From JAGDZR01 sp049115695 (GTDB lineage: Bacteria; Bacteroidota; Bacteroidia; Cytophagales; Cyclobacteriaceae): DNA of 64,000 nt. Shown here one piece after another: positions 51,691-63,100 of the stretch. The notes beneath the pieces are model-generated. The model was given only the letters and a program-made list of their open reading frames with translations. It did no database searches and was not told the DNA's origin. The DNA is taken from NCBI GenBank assembly GCA_049115695.1, contig JAGDZR010000022.1, positions 1 to 64,000 of the forward strand. Reading direction: 5' to 3'. Within the stretch, counting starts at the first letter, position 1; each line of letters opens with the position of its first letter. The position numbers and the translations under genes are program-made.

Positions 51691-54600
51691 ATGAAAACAA
51701 TGTTTCACTTAATTCTTTGTAAAAATATGCAGTTAAAATTACTAAGACAAGTTGCAAAAATGACTAAACTATGTCTACTAGTAGCAGTTTTACAAACATC
51801 CCTTAGTAGTTATACTAATAAGGAAGTCAGCGTAAATCAAAAGAGTGTGGATGAAATCGTGTTGACAATCAACATTGAAAACTCACCACTTACTGAAACA
51901 CTCGATGAAATCACACGCCAAACTGACTTGATGTTTGCAATGGACGGTCGTCTGATTGACGATAAGCAAAGTGTAAGTCTTAAAGCAGAAGACGAAACAC
52001 TCGGAAATGTATTGCGCCAAATGGCGAAGGACCTTGAGATAAAATTCAAACGGATTGATGAGACAATTCACATCAGTCCACATGAAAGATTGTCGGAAAG
52101 CGGTGAATTGGTAGAGGAAATCATCAACCAACAAACAGTTTCAGGTCGTGTAATCGATCAGGAAAGTGGAGAAGGCCTGCCTGGAGTGAGTATTATCATA
52201 AAGGGCACTAGCAATGGCACAACTACAGATATTGATGGTGGATATACACTTCAATTGCCTGGCGAAGATGATGTACTTATTTTCACTTTTATAGGCTATG
52301 AGAGCCAAGAGGTGATAGTGGGTAATCAAAGCCAAATTGACATTTCTTTGTCCCCCGATTTCGCAGAGTTAGAAGAAGTTGTGGTAGTAGGTTATGGAGT
52401 CAAGGCCAAAAGAGAAGTTACAGGAGCCATTGCATCAATCGGAGCAAAGGATATTGATCAACAATATGTGACTGGTTTTGATCAGGCACTCACTGGTCGA
52501 GTTGCAGGGGTCCAGGTATTGCAAAGTTCCGGAGCACCCGGCGGGTCTTTATCTGTTCGCGTAAGAGGCGTTGGTACACCAGGTGTCAGTGAGCCTCTCT
52601 ATGTCATAGATGGTATTCCTGTTTTTAACGACAATAGCGGCAAGTCTTCAATAGGTCGAGGGCAACCAAACAACGTTTTGAATACCATCAATCCTAGCGA
52701 CATTCAATCCATTGAAGTATTGAAAGATGCGGCTTCTGCTGCAATTTATGGATCCAGAGCTGGAAATGGAGTAGTAATCATTACTACTAAAAAAGGAAAG
52801 CAAGGTGTCCCTAAATTGAACATCGACTATTCATTTGGTATTCAAAGCCTGCAAAGACAAGTTGAAATGCTAGATGGGCCAACTTATGACAAATTCGTCC
52901 ATGAGTTGTATGCGTTAGATGAGAATGAGTTCAATGATGGTCCTTTTACCAACCCGGCCAATACCAATTGGCAGGATGAAGTTTTCAGGCAGGCTGGTAC
53001 ACACAACTTCAATGCCAGTATCGGTGGAGGAAATGAGCATTCTACCTATATGTTGTCTACCGGGTATATGAATCAGGAAGGAATCCTGGAAGGAACAGAT
53101 TTTGAAAGATTCTCTTTGAGATTAAACAGTAATCATCAAATCAATTCCAAATTGAAAATTGGCAACAATTTCACCGTTTCCAGAATCCTGACCAGTAATA
53201 CAGCGGAAAACAACATTTTCAACGCAGCGATACCACTTGCCTTGATCACTCCTTCGGTAATACCTGGTTATATGCCTGATGGCAGCTATGGTACACCAGC
53301 AAGTGTAGGAATGTCATTTCAAAGGCACAATCCACATATTCTGACCCTGGCGAACCTTAACAAGAACGATATGTTCAGGTTTTTAGGAAATGTATTTGCG
53401 GAATATGAATTCATTGAGGGATTGAAGTATCGCGTGAATGCTGGCGGGGATTTTATTTATGGAGGAACAACCTCTTTTAGTCCAACACTGGATGTTCCCG
53501 GAGGTGTAGACCAAACAGCTGGAGCCTTTAAGTTTGATGGCAAAGAATTCATTTGGCTGCTTGAAAACACCCTTAGTTACAACAAGTCACTGAGCGGAGG
53601 ACATGATGTTGGGGTTTTGGTTGGGGCAACTCAACAAAAATCTTTTGCAACCACGCATGGGTCAGGAAGAACTGATTTCCCTGTCAATACACTTCATGCG
53701 CTAAATGCTGGTAATACTGTTACCAATGCTACCGGCGAAATCAATGAGTGGACATTAGCGTCATTCATCGGAAGATTGGATTATAATTATAAAGGAAAAT
53801 ACATCGTTACAGCGAGTATTCGAAGGGATGGGTCATCTCGATTTGGCCCTAGCGTGGAGAACAAATGGGGAACATTTCCTTCTATCTCAGGTGGATGGAT
53901 GTTGTCAGATGAAACGTTCTTCAATGTAAACGCAATATCACAATTGAAGCTTAGAGCTAGTTGGGGTAGCTTGGGTAACCAAGAAATTCCAGCCTTTGGA
54001 TATTTGCCAATCTTAGAAAACAATGCGCAATACACCTTTGGTGGTAGTCTTGTTCCAGGCTTATACAATGCACAACCACCTAACGAACAAATTAGATGGG
54101 AGTCATCCACTCAATTTGACATTGGGTTTGACCTGTACATGTTTGAAGATAGAGTCACGTTTAGTTTCGATTATTATGACAAAGAGACCAGTGACATTCT
54201 TCTTGAAAGCACCTTGCCGCTTTCATATGGATTCTTAAATGACCGCTCTTCTCAATTCCCAATTATCAATGCAGGTGTTGTGAGCAACAAGGGTCTTGAG
54301 TTCGATCTAGGATTTAGAGGTGGTACTGGTGATTTCAATTGGTATGCTGCGGCAAATCTGTCTACCCTAAATAATGAAGTGATTAGCCTTGGAGATGGTG
54401 GACCAATGGTACGTCAAACCGAAGGGTATTCTACAAGGACGGACGTTGGAATGGCAATCGGATCATTCTACGGGTATAGGATGGAAGGAATTTTTCAAAA
54501 CCAAGCCGATATAGACGGACATGCGGAACAACCTGGTGCTCGTCCCGGGGATATCAAATTTAGAGACCTGGACGGAAACGGCATCATCGATAATGCAGAT

Positions 54601-55131
54601 CAAGAAGTCATTGGCAGTGCGATTCCTGACCTAACGTATGGAATAAGCCTTGGAGGCAATTACCAAAAACTTGACTTCTCAATCATGCTTCAAGGAGTAT
54701 CAGGAAACGAGATTTACAGCTCAGTAATGCAACAGGCTGGTGATTTCACCAAACCTGATAACAAGTTTGCCAGGTTGTATGAGGAAAGATGGACTGGCGA
54801 GGGAACTAGCAATACTGTCCCCGCAATGTCCATATCTAATCCCAACAATAATTATCGTAATTCTGATTACTTCATTCACGATGGCTCTTTTGTGAGACTA
54901 AAATCTTTGCAAGTTGGCTATACGGTAATCGATGGGAGCAACAATATCAAAGGAATAGACCGGGTAAGGCTTTATGTCGGAGGTCAAAACCTTCTGACAT
55001 TTGACAATTACGATTTTGGCCATGACCCTGAAGTCGGAGCAGTTGCTCAAGACAACAACTTCGCAGGTGTTGACCTTGGTAGATACCCTACTCCCAGAAC
55101 AGTTACAATGGGAATTAACGCCACCTTTTAA
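51691..55131 (+). CDS. SusC/RagA TonB-linked outer-membrane protein with STN domain
   Basis: The 1146-residue protein has a signal region, an STN domain (about 50-115: LTETLDEITRQTDLMFAMDG), a CarboxypepD_reg-like domain (about 145-225: GVSIIIKGTSNGTTTDIDG), the TonB/plug entry VVVVGYGVKAKREVTGAIA, and a plug motif SIEVLKDAASAAIYGSRAGNGVVIITTK that is the SusC signature. The STN domain shows that it signals to FecR. The barrel ends ITMGINATF-like (VTMGINATF). It imports a ligand together with the SusD lipoprotein 12 bases downstream. Ligand not known. Confidence 0.95.
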   Translation: MKTMFHLILCKNMQLKLLRQVAKMTKLCLLVAVLQTSLSSYTNKEVSVNQKSVDEIVLTINIENSPLTETLDEITRQTDLMFAMDGRLIDDKQSVSLKAEDETLGNVLRQMAKDLEIKFKRIDETIHISPHERLSESGELVEEIINQQTVSGRVIDQESGEGLPGVSIIIKGTSNGTTTDIDGGYTLQLPGEDDVLIFTFIGYESQEVIVGNQSQIDISLSPDFAELEEVVVVGYGVKAKREVTGAIASIGAKDIDQQYVTGFDQALTGRVAGVQVLQSSGAPGGSLSVRVRGVGTPGVSEPLYVIDGIPVFNDNSGKSSIGRGQPNNVLNTINPSDIQSIEVLKDAASAAIYGSRAGNGVVIITTKKGKQGVPKLNIDYSFGIQSLQRQVEMLDGPTYDKFVHELYALDENEFNDGPFTNPANTNWQDEVFRQAGTHNFNASIGGGNEHSTYMLSTGYMNQEGILEGTDFERFSLRLNSNHQINSKLKIGNNFTVSRILTSNTAENNIFNAAIPLALITPSVIPGYMPDGSYGTPASVGMSFQRHNPHILTLANLNKNDMFRFLGNVFAEYEFIEGLKYRVNAGGDFIYGGTTSFSPTLDVPGGVDQTAGAFKFDGKEFIWLLENTLSYNKSLSGGHDVGVLVGATQQKSFATTHGSGRTDFPVNTLHALNAGNTVTNATGEINEWTLASFIGRLDYNYKGKYIVTASIRRDGSSRFGPSVENKWGTFPSISGGWMLSDETFFNVNAISQLKLRASWGSLGNQEIPAFGYLPILENNAQYTFGGSLVPGLYNAQPPNEQIRWESSTQFDIGFDLYMFEDRVTFSFDYYDKETSDILLESTLPLSYGFLNDRSSQFPIINAGVVSNKGLEFDLGFRGGTGDFNWYAAANLSTLNNEVISLGDGGPMVRQTEGYSTRTDVGMAIGSFYGYRMEGIFQNQADIDGHAEQPGARPGDIKFRDLDGNGIIDNADQEVIGSAIPDLTYGISLGGNYQKLDFSIMLQGVSGNEIYSSVMQQAGDFTKPDNKFARLYEERWTGEGTSNTVPAMSISNPNNNYRNSDYFIHDGSFVRLKSLQVGYTVIDGSNNIKGIDRVRLYVGGQNLLTFDNYDFGHDPEVGAVAQDNNFAGVDLGRYPTPRTVTMGINATF

Positions 55132-55143
55132 TCAACTACAATT

Positions 55144-56634
55144 ATGAAAAAGCTTAAATACTTATTGATTGTTGCGATTTTTATTGGTTGTGACGATTTC
55201 ATTACACTAGAACCTCAGGATTCCCTGACAAGCTCTGGTTTTTACAAAACAGAATCTGATGCCATTTCGGCTATAAACGCCACTTACAGCGCTTTTCAAA
55301 CGCTCAACTATTATGGCTTCAATTTACCCGTGCTGACTAATGTTTCTGCACAAGATGCTGTAAAAGGAGGATTTGGAGCAGGTGACAGAGCTGAGTATCA
55401 GCAGTTTGCTGACTATACGGTTGCTGATAACAATACCTGGAGTATCGATTTCTACAAATCTGCTTTTGGAGGCATTAACAGAGCCAATCAGGTGCTGGAT
55501 AACGTGTCATTGATTGAAGTTGGTGCTGACATGAGTCAGGAGGTAAAAACTCGAGTGCTCGGTGAAGCACATTTCCTGAGAGCGCTTAATTACTACAACC
55601 TTGCTTGCGCATATGGTGGGCTACCACTTTTCAGTGCTGTGCAGGATATCAATGATCCGGTACCACCCAGAGCTAGTCTGGAAGAAACCTGGGGCTTTAT
55701 CATCTCTGATTTTGAGATGGCTTCAAGCATGCTACCAGATACATATGCTGCTGGTGATCTGGGACGAGCAACCGCTGGAGCCGCCAATGCAATGCTTGCC
55801 AGAATCCATACGGCAAGAGGTGAATACACTGATGCGAAGTTCTATGTCGATGCAGTAATTGGTAGCTCAGCTAACTATGATCTCAATCCAGACTACTATG
55901 AGAACTTCACGGAAGCGGGTAACAACAATGTTGAGTCCATTTTCGAGATTCAGTACTCACATGGTACAGCTTCCCTGGGAGTTTGGTCTGGAACTGGTGA
56001 TTGGAATTCCAATCAGGTATCCAGGTATACAGCACCTCAAGGACAACCAGCTTCAGGTGGTGGAGGATGGGCATTTATGCAACCATCACAAGATCTGGTA
56101 GATGATTACGAATCAGGAGACCTCAGACTTTCAGGCACTGTTTATATGCCGGGTGATCCAATTGGAGATGGGGTGTTTGAACCCAATGCCTCAACTCATG
56201 CGTCAAATGCAGGACTTTATGGAAACAAAAAGTATACAACTGTAAACGCCGATGGTACTGGAGGACAGGGTGCTGCTGTGAACTATAAAGTCATTCGATT
56301 TGGAGAAATCTTATTGCTAAAAGCAGAGGTGGAAAATGAGCTAAATGCAGGTGTTCCACAAGAAGCGCTGGACGCCTTCAATAGAATTCGACTTAGAGCT
56401 GGGTTGCCTGAAGTTAATGCAACAAACAATCCAGGTCTTGATCAGGCAAGTTTCAGAGACATTATCATGCATGAAAGACGCATCGAGCTTGCCATGGAAG
56501 GAATCACATTCTTCGATGCAAACCAACGAGGAATTGGACTCGATTTGTTTGGAGATCATGGTTTTCAAGCTGGAGATGAACTTTTCCCGCTTCCTGCTTC
56601 TGAAATTGAATTAACTGGGTGGGGCCAAAACTAA
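55144..56634 (+). CDS. SusD/RagB outer-membrane lipoprotein
   Basis: Lipobox IGC at Cys 16, followed by ITLEPQDSLTSSGFYKTESDAISAINATYSAFQ, the typical start of RagB/SusD. The TPR-rich core and the C-terminal IMHERRIELAMEGITFFD..R region match. At 496 residues it is standard. SusD forms a lid on the SusC barrel at the cell surface and binds the substrate, usually glycans but also peptides. No glycosidase or peptidase gene is in the locus. Confidence 0.94.
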   Translation: MKKLKYLLIVAIFIGCDDFITLEPQDSLTSSGFYKTESDAISAINATYSAFQTLNYYGFNLPVLTNVSAQDAVKGGFGAGDRAEYQQFADYTVADNNTWSIDFYKSAFGGINRANQVLDNVSLIEVGADMSQEVKTRVLGEAHFLRALNYYNLACAYGGLPLFSAVQDINDPVPPRASLEETWGFIISDFEMASSMLPDTYAAGDLGRATAGAANAMLARIHTARGEYTDAKFYVDAVIGSSANYDLNPDYYENFTEAGNNNVESIFEIQYSHGTASLGVWSGTGDWNSNQVSRYTAPQGQPASGGGGWAFMQPSQDLVDDYESGDLRLSGTVYMPGDPIGDGVFEPNASTHASNAGLYGNKKYTTVNADGTGGQGAAVNYKVIRFGEILLLKAEVENELNAGVPQEALDAFNRIRLRAGLPEVNATNNPGLDQASFRDIIMHERRIELAMEGITFFDANQRGIGLDLFGDHGFQAGDELFPLPASEIELTGWGQN

Positions 56635-56657
56635 CTCACATAGATTGATTTTTCTGT

Positions 56658-56696
56658 CCTGAGGAGTTGGGGGATCTACATCCCCTACTCCTCGGG
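56658..56696 (+). promoter_or_regulatory. Strong hairpin between susD and the first VCBS lipoprotein gene
   Basis: CCTGAGGAGT pairs with ACTCCTCGGG (10 bp with one wobble) and the stem continues with GGGG/CCCC past one mismatch. No T run follows, so it is not a plain terminator. It may reduce expression of the downstream genes or protect the susC-susD message. Confidence 0.6.
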
Positions 56697-56727
56697 ATTA
56701 GTTAATTATAAAATTGAATTAAACCAA

Positions 56728-59700
56728 TTGAGATTCCTAAGCATTTTTATCACAGTTATCATTCTCATATCATGTGGACCAACCGGTGATCCACTTTTTG
56801 TGAGGATTGAAAGCTCAGATTCAAATCTCAATTTCAAAAATGAAGTCTTTGCCACTGATTCACTTAATCTGGCCTTCAACTATTACTTCTACAATGGAGC
56901 CGGTGTTACCATAGCAGACTTCAATAATGATAACCTTCAGGATGTCTTCCTGCTCGGTAATCATGTCCCTTCTAAACTATTTCTCAACGAAGGCAATCTT
57001 AAATTCAGAGATGTGACTGAGCAAGCTGGAATAGTCTTTTCAGCCTGGGCCAGTGGCGCCACATTTGGTGATGTCAACGGGGATGGCAGGCAAGATCTGT
57101 ACATCTGCACAGTGGGGAAAGAAGATCAAAATTACCTATACATCAATCAGGGCTCAGATGATCAAGGGGTCCCTTTCTTTAAAGAATTGTCGGGCGCTTA
57201 TGGTTTGGGCGAAAATGTGATTAGCACCCAAGCGGCATTTTTTGATTACGACCAGGACGATGACCTTGACCTCTTTCTGATAGTCAACTCTCAACTGATG
57301 AATAACCGCAACGAAACAGTAACCCGAAACACAGAAGAAAAGTCATACACAGTTGACCGACTTTATCAGAACAATGGAGGTAAATTTCTGAACGTTTCTG
57401 ACACTGCAGGTATCAACAATGAGGGTTATTCTCTAGGCCTGGCAATCAATGATCTCAATAACGATGGTTGGCCAGATATCTATGTTGCCAACGATTTTAT
57501 CACCAATGACCTCATCTATATCAACAATCAGGATGGAACTTTTTCTGAAAAAGCTACCGAGTACTTAAGACATGCGAGCCAGAACGGTATGGGAGTAGAC
57601 ATTGCAGATATCAACTCAGACGGCCTCATGGACATTACTGTAATGGATATGCTTCCTGAGTCGAACAGACGCAGAAAACTAATGATGATGCCCCTAAACT
57701 ATGATCTATTTCAATACCGCAATAGTTTGGGCTACATCCCTCAGCATGTTCGAAACACCTTGCAACTACACGCTGGATATGACGAAACTGGCAAACCTCA
57801 TTTTAGTGAACTAGGTGCACTAACAGGGATGTATTCAACGGATTGGAGCTGGTCTCCGCTCTGGGCTGACTTTGACAATAATGGAAGTCTAGATTTATTC
57901 ATTACCAATGGATACAACAAAGACTTAACGGACCTGGATTTTTCCAATGGTCTTCAACAACAAACCAGATTTGGAAATAAGCAGCACCTCTATGATGTGC
58001 AAATGGAAGCGTTGAAAAATCTGGAAACCATAGAAACCAATAATTATTATTTCACTCATGATGGTGATTTAGGACTTACCGAAAATTCGCTCAGTGCTGG
58101 ACTCGATGATCCTTCCATCTCTCATGGAGCTGCATATGCCGACCTGGACAATGATGGAGACCTGGATCTGATCGTAAACAATTTGGGTAAGGAAGCCTTT
58201 CTATACAAAAACACTACAAATGAAGCAGCAAATAGCGGATACCTCAAATTAAAACTAAACGGCCCCAAAGGAAATATTGATGGCCTGGGTTCTCGAATAA
58301 AAGTTTTTAGTGAATCCAAAACATGGGATTATTTCCATTCCCATGTCCGGGGGTATCTATCTAGCATGGGTAGCGAGATTCATTTTGGTCTCGGTCAATC
58401 GCACAACGTTGATAGCATTGTTATCCAATGGCCAGACCGAAAGATTCAGGTAGTTCGCAATATTTCCATCAATAGTACACTAGAGATCGACTATCAGCCG
58501 ACCACAATGATTAAGTCAAAACCAGTGAAGCAAGTCTTTTCAAAATCTCAGGAAGTCCGTACCCATCAAGAGAATCACTACATTGATTTCAAGGATGACC
58601 CTCTCCTGCTAAAAATGTATTCTCGAGAAGGACCAGGTATTGCTGTTGGTGACCTGGATGGAGACCTGTCCGATGAAATGATTATAGGGGGAGCCGCAAA
58701 CAAACCCATGAAATTGATGAAGTATCAAAAAAGCGGGTGGGTGAAAACTGATTTCCTTCCACAGGATTCAAGTTATGAAGACATGGGGCTATTGCTCCTG
58801 GATGTAGATTTAGATGCAGACCTGGATTTGTATGTTGTAAGTGGTGGATCACATCTACCTGATGGTAACAAGCTCTATAGTGACAGACTTTACTTAAATG
58901 ACGGAAAGGGCAAATTTGAAGCCCCTACTTTAATAGGAAATAGTAATGGTAGTGTTGTTACGGGAGCTGACTATGACAAGGATGGAGATATTGATCTATT
59001 CGTTGGAGGTAAATCTAAGCACAGAGAATATCCCAATGCATCAGTCAGCTTTCTACTGATGAACAAAGGTGATGGTCAATTTGATTCACCCTTGATCATT
59101 CCTGATTTGGGTATGGTCTCTGATGCACGCTGGACCGATTACAACAACGATGGTTGGGTAGACCTCATTGTTGTGGGCGAATGGATGGAAGTTGAATTCT
59201 TTGAAAACAAAGCTGGCAGGCTAGTCAAATCCAATGTCGAAACTGGATTATCCAGCTCCGCCGGATGGTGGAATAGTATTACCTCAGGTGATTTCGACAA
59301 TGATGGAGACACAGATTATATCTTAGGAAATTTTGGCGAAAACACCTACATAAAGGTTTCTAACCAATACCCAATAACAGTCTATTCAGGGGACTTTGAT
59401 GAGAATGGAAAAATCGACCCAATCCTCTCCTATTTTGGTGAGAACGACAATGGTGAACGTGAGGAATATTCAATTCATACTAGAGACGCACTGATTGGAC
59501 AAATAGCAGCTTATAAAAGGCGTTTCAGAAACTATGCTTCTTTCGCAGCAGTAAACTTCTCTGAAATTCTAAAACCCGATGAACGTGAAAATGTTCCTAT
59601 TCTGAAAGCCAGCACATTATCAACCTCAATTATGATCAATAATGGAAACGGTTCATTTCAGATATCATCGCTCCCTATGCCCTGCCAGGTAGCTCCTGTA

Positions 59701-60183
59701 TATGGCGTAGTAGTCCAGGACATCAATGCTGACGGCAACTTAGATGTTATATTATCTGGAAATCTCAATAGCGCTGACCCGCTATTTGGCAACTATGACG
59801 CTTCAAATGGAACACTTTTGCTCGGGAAAGGAAATGGCACTTTCACTAATGTGCCTAATCATATCAGCGGGTTGTTTCTATCAGAGGATCAGAAGAGTGC
59901 ATCTATAGTTTATGCAGAAAACGAACATTTTCTGATAGCACAGGCAAACAATGGTAATCTTACATCGTGGAGATCCAACCACAAAATAGCTGAAAATATT
60001 ATAAAGTTGCGAAGCACTGATCAATCCATAGAAATTGAATTTCAAGATGGACGAATCAGGAAAGACGAGTACTTCCATGGCAGCAGCTACTTGTCCCAAT
60101 CTTCCCGAACCTTTCAGAAAACCGCTCAAATGAAACAAGTCAAAATCAAAGATATGCATTCAGAGACCAGGGTGCTGCAATGA
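56728..60183 (+). CDS. VCBS/FG-GAP and ASPIC/UnbV repeat lipoprotein 1
   Basis: A lipoprotein signal (LISC, Cys 16) precedes 1130 residues of beta-propeller. Repeated calcium-binding loops are evident (DFNNDNLQD, DVNGDGRQD, DLNNDGWPD, DINSDGLMD, DLDNDGDLD). An ASPIC/UnbV segment (GLGSRIKVFSESKTWDY..GYLSSMGSEIHFGLG) lies at about 515-585. A second propeller follows. TTG at 56728 is the start; no ATG lies before the lipobox. Such proteins are common partners of SusCD loci in Cytophagales and are probably surface adhesins or binding proteins. Confidence 0.9.
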   Translation: MRFLSIFITVIILISCGPTGDPLFVRIESSDSNLNFKNEVFATDSLNLAFNYYFYNGAGVTIADFNNDNLQDVFLLGNHVPSKLFLNEGNLKFRDVTEQAGIVFSAWASGATFGDVNGDGRQDLYICTVGKEDQNYLYINQGSDDQGVPFFKELSGAYGLGENVISTQAAFFDYDQDDDLDLFLIVNSQLMNNRNETVTRNTEEKSYTVDRLYQNNGGKFLNVSDTAGINNEGYSLGLAINDLNNDGWPDIYVANDFITNDLIYINNQDGTFSEKATEYLRHASQNGMGVDIADINSDGLMDITVMDMLPESNRRRKLMMMPLNYDLFQYRNSLGYIPQHVRNTLQLHAGYDETGKPHFSELGALTGMYSTDWSWSPLWADFDNNGSLDLFITNGYNKDLTDLDFSNGLQQQTRFGNKQHLYDVQMEALKNLETIETNNYYFTHDGDLGLTENSLSAGLDDPSISHGAAYADLDNDGDLDLIVNNLGKEAFLYKNTTNEAANSGYLKLKLNGPKGNIDGLGSRIKVFSESKTWDYFHSHVRGYLSSMGSEIHFGLGQSHNVDSIVIQWPDRKIQVVRNISINSTLEIDYQPTTMIKSKPVKQVFSKSQEVRTHQENHYIDFKDDPLLLKMYSREGPGIAVGDLDGDLSDEMIIGGAANKPMKLMKYQKSGWVKTDFLPQDSSYEDMGLLLLDVDLDADLDLYVVSGGSHLPDGNKLYSDRLYLNDGKGKFEAPTLIGNSNGSVVTGADYDKDGDIDLFVGGKSKHREYPNASVSFLLMNKGDGQFDSPLIIPDLGMVSDARWTDYNNDGWVDLIVVGEWMEVEFFENKAGRLVKSNVETGLSSSAGWWNSITSGDFDNDGDTDYILGNFGENTYIKVSNQYPITVYSGDFDENGKIDPILSYFGENDNGEREEYSIHTRDALIGQIAAYKRRFRNYASFAAVNFSEILKPDERENVPILKASTLSTSIMINNGNGSFQISSLPMPCQVAPVYGVVVQDINADGNLDVILSGNLNSADPLFGNYDASNGTLLLGKGNGTFTNVPNHISGLFLSEDQKSASIVYAENEHFLIAQANNGNLTSWRSNHKIAENIIKLRSTDQSIEIEFQDGRIRKDEYFHGSSYLSQSSRTFQKTAQMKQVKIKDMHSETRVLQ

Positions 60184-63100
60184 TTCGTCAACAGATCAAA
60201 ATATTTATGGCCGTAATCTCTATCTCCTTTCTACTTGGGTGTGGAAATGAGATAAGCAGAGAACCGTCAACTTCCTTTCAGCGATTGAATGTAAAATCAT
60301 CCGGAATCGATTTTTACAATCAAACAATAGAAAACAGGTCCTTCAACTATCTAACCTATCCGTTTATCTATTTTGGGGGAGGTGTTTCGATTGGAGATAT
60401 CAACAATGATGAACTTCCCGACATATACTTCACTGGCAATATGGTCAGTAATGAACTTTATCTCAACCAAGGCAAAATGAAGTTCCAAAAGGTTACGGCT
60501 CAAAACCTTCCCACGATCCCTAAGTACACATGGACTACAGGCTCCACAATGGCTGATGTAAACAATGATGGGTGGGTGGATATATATGTCTCTGTATCAG
60601 GACCTAATGGTGGTAAAAACCTCCTTTTCATCAATCAAAAAGATGGTACTTTCAAGGAAAGTGCCGAGCAGCTTGGTATAGCTGACCCGGGATTTACCAT
60701 GCAATCCGCCTTCTTGGATTTTGACAGGGATGGTGACCTTGATCTATACATTGGCAACTATCGTCCAACTTCATTCAGTGCCTCGGCTCAATTCTATAGC
60801 GAAAAGAATAATGCTCCTGATTCCATGGACACAGATAGATTTTACCGAAACGATGGAGACATATTCACAGATGTGACAGAAGAAGCAGGAGTTTTGAATT
60901 TCGGACTTACACTTGGGATCAGTATATCAGACTACAATTCAGACGGATGGCCCGATATTTTCGTTTCTAACGACCTTAAGTCACCCGACTTTCTTTACAT
61001 CAACAATCAGAACGGTACTTTCTCAAACCAGCTACAATCCCAGATGAATCATACCTCCAATTTTGGCATGGGGACAGATGTAGCCGACATCAACAACGAT
61101 GGGCACATGGACATTATTCAACTAGATATGATGTCCAGCAACAACCAGCAACAAAAGGCCAACATGTCAGCCATGAATCCTGAACAATTCGAGGAAATGA
61201 TAACCAACGGACTTCATTATCAGTACATGAGAAACAGCCTCCATTTAAACAATGGGAATAATACATTTAGTGACATAGCCGAAATGTGCGGAGTAGCGAA
61301 CACCGATTGGAGCTGGAGTGCGCTTTTCTTTGATATGAATAATGATGGACTCAAAGACCTTCACATCACCAACGGCATGCGAAGGAATGTTAATGACAAT
61401 GATTTCAACGCCTTTCTTCGGATTCAGCAGGCGTATGGCAAATTGCATCCAAATCAGTATTTAGATCTCCTCAGCAAAGTCCCTGTCAATAGAACTCCCA
61501 ATCGAGCATTCCTCAATATGGGTGATTTGAGCTACCAGATAAAACCCGATTATGGATTGGCCTTTAAAGGATTTAGTAATGGGTCAGCCTATGCGGATCT
61601 GGATCTTGACGGGGATTTGGACCTGGTAGTCAATAACCTGGATGACACATCACATGTGTACGAAAATCTATCTATCAGCACCAATCACCTACAAATCAAA
61701 TTGACCGGGACTGAGGACAACTTCCAGGCAATCGGTTCAAAAATATCAATTAAGTCAGGTCATCAATGGCAACACCAGGAAATCTATCCTTCCCGCGGCT
61801 ACTTGTCGTCAAGCGAGACCATTGCCCATTTTGGGTTGGATAGGACAGAAATGATCGATTCTATCATAGTGAAATGGCCCAATGGCAATTCTCAGCTATT
61901 GACAAATCAGCATTCAAATCAAAGACTACTTATCAATCAATCTCCGACTGATTATCAAACACTAGAAATGGAACCCACCGAGTCTATGTTCAATACAAGA
62001 GAGCTTGTGAACGCTGAACACGTTGAAAACGAATTTGATGACTTTGAGCGCGAGGTACTGCTGCCCCATAAAATGAGCACACAAGGTCCTGCATTGGCGA
62101 TTGGTGACATCAACAATGATGGATTGGACGACTTTTATTTGGGTGGATCCGTGGGAAATCCAGGTAACATCTACCTTCAGCAATCAAGTGGTGATTTCCA
62201 GCCCATGAATATTCCCGCTTTTCAACAAGACGCTTTCTCTGAAGATGTGAGTGCGTTGTTTTTTGATGCCAATGACGATGGGTTAATGGACTTGTATGTC
62301 GTAAGTGGAGGCAATGAATTTGCAGAGGGACATGCTTCGTATCAGGATAGGTTGTATATCAACCACGATGAGGGTTTTACCAAAGTAGCTCTTCCTAATT
62401 TCCCTATTAGTAGTTCTGTTGCAACACCCTCAGATTATGACAAGGACGGTGATCTCGATCTTTTTGTAGGAAGTAGACAGACTCCTGGTCAGTACCCTCT
62501 CCCATCATCAAGCTATTTACTTAAATGTGAAGATGCAAAATCCAGTTCCTACTCGCTGATAAAAATGGATGAGACACTACCTCCCGGGATGGTCACCGAC
62601 GCTACCTGGACAGACATCAATCAGGATGGCTGGCCAGATCTTGCAATTGTTGGTGAATGGATGCCCTTAACAATCCTCGAAAATCAAAATGGCAATTTTA
62701 TAAATGTCAATGAAAAACTTAGTACTAATGAAACAACGGGTTGGTGGAATTGTGTGACCTCTTCCGATTTGGATAATGATGGGGATGAAGATTTAATTGC
62801 TGGAAACCTAGGTTTAAACTACAAATTCAAAGCCTCAATTGAATCTCCCTTTCACGTCTCAGCTTTTGATTTTGACAGCACAGGAACGCTGGACATTGCG
62901 CTAGGGTACCATCTTGATAACACACTTTACCCAGTAAGAGGTCGAGAATGTAGCTCCCAGCAGATGCCATCAATCAAAAAGAGATTTGCTAATTATACCG
63001 AGTTTTCAAAAGCTACTTTTGAAGATGTATATCCACAACATCAGGTAAGCAACGCATACAATCTTAAGGCCAAAACATTTGGTAGTTCTGTCTTTATCAA

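Noticed and set aside
56635..56727. Plain intrinsic terminator after susD
   Set aside because: The hairpin is strong, but no T run follows and the VCBS gene begins 32 bases further on.
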